A stretch of DNA of 18,943 bases from DATDAW01 sp036524675 (GTDB taxonomy: Bacteria > Verrucomicrobiota > Verrucomicrobiia > Chthoniobacterales > DASVRZ01): assembly GCA_036524675.1 (NCBI GenBank), contig DATDBU010000066.1, positions 1 to 18,943 on the forward strand, given 5' to 3'. Positions 16,038-18,943 of this stretch are shown one piece after another. A program made the position numbers and the translations under genes. The notes beneath the pieces were generated by a model. That model did not search any database, had not been told where the DNA came from, and saw only the letters and a program-made list of their open reading frames with translations. Within the stretch, counting starts at the first letter, position 1; every line of letters begins with the position of its first letter.

Positions 16038-18115
16038 ACGCGCGGCGCATCTTTCAGTTGTTAGCTTGGATGGCAGCGCTCCCGCTTCTCGCAGCCGACC
16101 GCGTCGCAGCCCCGACACCTTCGACGCCTTCGACGGCTGCTGCCAAAGCAACACCCACACCGGGGCCCGTTTCCGGTTTTGAGGTTCGTTTCCAGGGGGT
16201 GAAAAGTATTAGCGAAACAGAACTCCGGGAGGCTAGCGCAGAAATGATTGAACTCAGCGGCCGCACGGGCCTTACGGCGCCACGGGCCGATGACGCAGCC
16301 TTTTACGTTGAGCTATTCTACCGGCGTCACGGATACATATCTTCCGTGGTTAACTGGCACATCCTGGAAGGCGGCCGCATTCTTGAACTCGACGTGAACG
16401 AAGGCCCGCTCACCAATCTCGGCCCCATTACCTACCAGGGAAATGATCATTATTCCGATACCCTTCTCAACGACTTCCTGGTCGGCACTACACGGGAACG
16501 TTTTTCGACTTTCAAAAAAAAGCTGCCTTTCGTCGAACAAGACATCGAGACAGGGATTGGAAAAATCACCAGCTTCTATCAGAGCGAAGGTTATCTGGAT
16601 GTAAAAGTCCTGCCATGGCCAGTCGAATACACGGCGGACCTGTCTCTCGCAAAGCCGGGCATTACCATCGTCGAAGGTTTACGCTATTGGTTCGGCCATA
16701 TTAGCATTTCCGGTGCAACACCCGCGCAGGACAAGGAATGGCGCGCCCAGATTTCCCATACCATCAAATTTCCTTACACCGAAATGCGGCGGGACACGTT
16801 GCAAAATGAGTTGCAGGCGTATCTGAAATCGCAGGGATATTTCACGGCAAACGTCACGATAACACCTACGCATTTCGACATTGTCCGCGGCCTGGTCGAT
16901 GTCGCAATCGCCGTCGAACCCGGCAAGGTCTATCACTTCGACGGAGTAACGGTCAGCGGCACTCAGAAGCTGAGGCCCGAAATTATTCCGGAGCGTTTTC
17001 GTTTCCTGAGCGGGCGAACATACGACTCTTCGCTGCTGGATTCGGTATATCGCGACGTGGTTGCGACGGGACTTTTCAGCGAATTCCGCATTCACGAGAC
17101 GCCGATCGGCGATAACAAAATCCGGCTCGATATCTCCGTGGTAGAAGCGAAATCGAAAGAATTCGGACTCTATGCGGGCGTCGGCTCCTATGAAGGCCCT
17201 TTTGTCGGCACAACCTTCCAGGATCGAAATGTCTTCGGTTACGGACGGCCGGTCACGATGTCCATCGAGTGGTCGGCACGCGGCTTCACGGGCGGCATTG
17301 AATTTTTGAATCCGTGGTTTATGGGCCGGAAAAATGAGCTGAAACTCAGCCTCTTCTCCCGCGCGCTCGACAATGAAGGTTATTCGGTAACCGACTTCGG
17401 TTTGCGGCTGGATATGACGCGGAAATTCAATCGTCACTTTAAAGCCGGCGTTTTCGGGCAAATCAAAACGAGCAAGATCACTTCCAAAGACATCGATCCT
17501 CTGTTACTCGGCCCGACGGATTATCAATCGTTGTCCTTCGGCGTGGCCGCGTCCGTGGACTTCCGCAACAATGCTCTTGCTCCGGGACGAGGCTGGGTAT
17601 TCGATGCGGCGATCGGCTACGCACAGTTCGGAGGCTTTTCGGGCGGACTAAAGCCGTCATTCCGGCTGTCGTATTACCTGCCAATTCGCCAGTCGTTACT
17701 CGCGTTCGGGGTAAGGTCCGCGGCGCTTCTCACATCGGGCGACGTCACGGATGTGCCCATTGACGAACGCTATTTCAGCGGCGGCGGCACAACGGTTCGC
17801 AGCTTCAAAGAACGCGAACTTGGTCCCCTTTTCCGAGACAGATTTCCGCTCGGCGGCCTGCAGCGGACGATTTTTAACGTCGAATACCAGTATCCCATCA
17901 TCAAAGATTTGAAGGCAGCTGTATTCGTCGATGCCGGGAATCTTCTCCAGGACAACGCTTTCTTTTCCACGGACGACATGAGCTATGCGATTGGCCTCGG
18001 CATTCGTTACAACCTCCCGGTAGGCCCGCTCCGTCTGGATTACGGCTTCAATCCCAGCCCGCGCGAAGGCGAATCCAGGGGCGCCTTCCACTTCAGCTTC
18101 GGTTTCGCGTTTTAA
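16034..18115 (+). CDS. BamA/TamA-family (Omp85) outer-membrane protein
   Basis: This 693-residue protein starts with a signal peptide (about 1-21, ending PLLAADRV) and an Ala/Pro/Thr-rich linker to about 46. It continues with POTRA-like repeats from about 48 to 365: FEVRFQGVKSISETELREA, the FYRRHGYISSVV and FYQSEGYLDVKV helices, LKSQGYFTANVTI, and FDGVTVSGTQKLRPEII. This length would fit about four POTRA domains. The beta-barrel occupies about 370-693. It contains RNVFGYGRPV and the loop-6 element GGGTTVRSF (V588-F591), where most members have VRGF or IRGY, and it ends in FSFGFAF with a C-terminal Phe as outer-membrane barrels require. Tight coupling to tamB points to a TamA role. An isolated BamA cannot be excluded, since no other bam gene or skp/lpx neighbour follows here. 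Confidence 0.93.
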   Translation: MNARRIFQLLAWMAALPLLAADRVAAPTPSTPSTAAAKATPTPGPVSGFEVRFQGVKSISETELREASAEMIELSGRTGLTAPRADDAAFYVELFYRRHGYISSVVNWHILEGGRILELDVNEGPLTNLGPITYQGNDHYSDTLLNDFLVGTTRERFSTFKKKLPFVEQDIETGIGKITSFYQSEGYLDVKVLPWPVEYTADLSLAKPGITIVEGLRYWFGHISISGATPAQDKEWRAQISHTIKFPYTEMRRDTLQNELQAYLKSQGYFTANVTITPTHFDIVRGLVDVAIAVEPGKVYHFDGVTVSGTQKLRPEIIPERFRFLSGRTYDSSLLDSVYRDVVATGLFSEFRIHETPIGDNKIRLDISVVEAKSKEFGLYAGVGSYEGPFVGTTFQDRNVFGYGRPVTMSIEWSARGFTGGIEFLNPWFMGRKNELKLSLFSRALDNEGYSVTDFGLRLDMTRKFNRHFKAGVFGQIKTSKITSKDIDPLLLGPTDYQSLSFGVAASVDFRNNALAPGRGWVFDAAIGYAQFGGFSGGLKPSFRLSYYLPIRQSLLAFGVRSAALLTSGDVTDVPIDERYFSGGGTTVRSFKERELGPLFRDRFPLGGLQRTIFNVEYQYPIIKDLKAAVFVDAGNLLQDNAFFSTDDMSYAIGLGIRYNLPVGPLRLDYGFNPSPREGESRGAFHFSFGFAF

Positions 18116-18282
18116 CCACGAAACCTGACCCGGCGGAGACCGTCCCGCCCTTCCAAATAGCGTTGAAACCTTGGAAAACGGCGTGCCTCAACAGCCGCGG
18201 CAGACGATGAACTTGCCATTGCGAACGAACCATGCGAAATACGTCACTCGTTATTGCTGTGCACGCAGCCATGACCCAAAAA
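18116..18282. other. Intergenic region between the Omp85 gene and tRNA-Thr
   Basis: These 167 bases contain no protein-like frame. A TTGCCA at 18213-18218 could be a -35 box for the tRNA, but the matching -10 region (around 18236) is poor, so no promoter is claimed. I see no terminator hairpin with a T-run after the Omp85 stop codon. Confidence 0.4.
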
Positions 18283-18355
18283 GCCGGTATAGCTCAGCTG
18301 GTAGAGCAGCTGATTTGTAATCAGCAGGTCGTCGGTTCGAACCCGTCTGCCGGCT
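18283..18355 (+). tRNA. tRNA-Thr (anticodon TGT)
   Basis: The cloverleaf is complete. Acceptor GCCGGTA pairs with TGCCGGC, including one T-G wobble. The D stem is GCTC/GAGC. The anticodon stem GCTGA/TCAGC closes the loop TTTGTAA, giving anticodon TGT. The T loop is TTCGAAC. The T stem GTCGG/CCGTC has one T-T mismatch (18332 with 18346). The discriminator base is T, and CCA is not encoded (the next bases are CTG). Confidence 0.96.
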
Positions 18356-18633
18356 CTGGTAAACATCAGAAGGTCAGCGACTTACGTAGTGTCGGGATCG
18401 CGAATTACTAGAAGCGGAAAAGTTGTCGTTCGGATTTGCTCCTTACTTATCCCGAGTGGTCCGATTCGATGGCGTCCACAAGATTCTCCGCCCGCATCCG
18501 TGAAATCGGTTAAACTTGGCGTCGATAACCTTAGTGCTGGCGCCGAGATTGACGCGGAGTCATCGTCTTCGCGATTTTGTCCCGCACATCGCCCTTTTGG
18601 AGTTTTGTGGGAAGTAATCTTTCAGAGGACCGG

Positions 18634-18912
18634 TCAATTTCCTGGAGGCGAAGAGGCGTCATACAAGGCGTTCAACGTCTTACGAACCCTATTTTGAGCC
18701 GCTCGTGGCGCAAAAATCGTCTCTGGATTTGTCCCGACAACGGCTCGTTGCGTCGTTTTATCCTCTCGCGGCATCCTTTCGACGGCTCTGGTTATCTTTT
18801 TGATAGCTCGTTCCGCATTTTCGGTCGCTCGTTCCGTATTTTCGCAAGCTCTGATTCTCTTTTCGGTCGCTCGCAGTCTCTGGATCGCGGCTCTCACTCC
18901 ACAGATTCCCAC
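18634..18912 (-). CDS. Possible small heptad-repeat protein
   Basis: This minus-strand frame of 92 codons starts at GTG 18912, directly after an in-frame TGA and about six bases downstream of AGGA, a usable ribosome binding site. Its middle reads as seven-residue units that mostly end in Arg-Ala: AIQRLRA, TEKRIRA, CENTERA, TENAERA, IKKITRA, VERMPRE, DKTTQRA. The Arg is kept although its codon switches between CGA and AGA, which mildly supports selection in this frame. The composition is charged and helix-forming, possibly an Ala-type coiled coil, but the positions facing the core are not consistently hydrophobic. A second minus-strand frame and two plus-strand frames are also open across the array, so the coding strand is not settled. 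There is no known family and no assigned function. Confidence 0.3.
   Translation of the reverse strand: MGICGVRAAIQRLRATEKRIRACENTERATENAERAIKKITRAVERMPREDKTTQRAVVGTNPETIFAPRAAQNRVRKTLNALYDASSPPGN
18701..18910. repeat. Ten-unit 21-bp tandem array, degenerate
   Basis: Units begin at 18701, 18722, 18743, 18764, 18785, 18806, 18827, 18848, 18869 and 18890, exactly 21 bases apart. Eight start with GCTC and two with TCTG or TCTC. The best-conserved neighbours are 18806-18826 and 18827-18847, which share GCTCGTTCCG and ATTTTCG. The TTTTCGGTC end recurs at 18818 and 18860. The exact spacing without gaps implies divergence from a tandem duplication held to a multiple of three, as in a coding repeat. 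Confidence 0.75.
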
Positions 18913-18943
18913 TCAGCATCCTAAAAATGACCAAAACATCCCA

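Larger units (their letters stand above)
18356..18943. other. 588-bp tail region without a confident gene
   Basis: After tRNA-Thr no frame encodes a protein I recognise. Bases 18356-18633 hold nothing I can name. From 18701 to 18910 the sequence is a run of 21-bp units, and a minus-strand frame across it (18634-18912) may be a small gene. Some decayed or imported sequence beside the tRNA is possible. Confidence 0.5.

Noticed and set aside
18351..18792. 10-bp direct repeat CGGCTCTGGT at the tRNA-Thr end (18351) and at 18783 as a possible att pair
   Set aside because: The match is short, and the second copy coincides with a unit boundary of the 21-bp array, so chance or the array explains it better than site-specific integration.
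18701..18910. CRISPR array
   Set aside because: The units are contiguous 21-mers that diverge from each other, with no alternation of constant repeats and unique spacers and no cas gene.
18928..18943. Start of a further plus-strand gene (ATGACCAAAACATCC)
   Set aside because: Only five codons are visible before the window ends and there is no clear ribosome binding site, so it cannot be supported.

Overview
The window reads as a chromosomal segment of a Gram-negative (diderm) bacterium. It carries an outer-membrane assembly pair (a TamB-like protein and an Omp85 barrel protein), an Rhs tail, and several short repeat types that I associate from memory with Verrucomicrobiota/PVC-type genomes. 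That phylum assignment is inference from repeat style and gene content, not from a marker gene. Most protein starts lack a clear Shine-Dalgarno sequence, and both tRNA genes lack an encoded CCA.

Region 1 (1-1781) is accessory and decayed. It opens inside an rhs gene and shows the end of the Rhs core plus a 123-residue hydrophobic variable tail. A 71-residue two-helix membrane protein overlaps the end of that gene, so the pair could be a toxin tip with its immunity protein. Next come a frameshifted orphan gene (852-1380), a 36-residue minus-strand remnant of a group II intron-type reverse transcriptase (1497-1607), and a small repeat that abuts the next gene.

Region 2 (1782-5757) holds a PLP-dependent class IV aminotransferase/lyase with a 7-bp tandem repeat embedded in its coding sequence, then mfd, the transcription-repair coupling factor.

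Region 3 (5758-8648) starts with an array of small palindromes between convergent genes. It is followed by an MFS transporter (minus strand), tRNA-Pro(TGG) (minus strand) and a class II fructose-1,6-bisphosphatase (glpX) with altered residues around its metal site.

Region 4 (8665-12017, minus strand) is a two-gene envelope unit: a YihY/BrkB-type membrane protein followed by a large MscS-type mechanosensitive channel.

Region 5 (12132-18115, plus strand) is the tamB-omp85 unit. The genes overlap by four bases (ATGA), and together they should move or insert proteins or lipids between the two membranes.

Region 6 (18116-18943) contains tRNA-Thr(TGT) and then about 590 bases without a confident gene. 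Its striking content is a run of 21-bp units that, on the minus strand, encodes heptads ending in Arg-Ala.

The core genes are ordinary housekeeping and envelope functions. The least explained material lies at the two ends: the Rhs tail with its overlapping membrane protein, and the 21-bp heptad array beside tRNA-Thr. I see no CRISPR array, intact transposase, integrase or rRNA.
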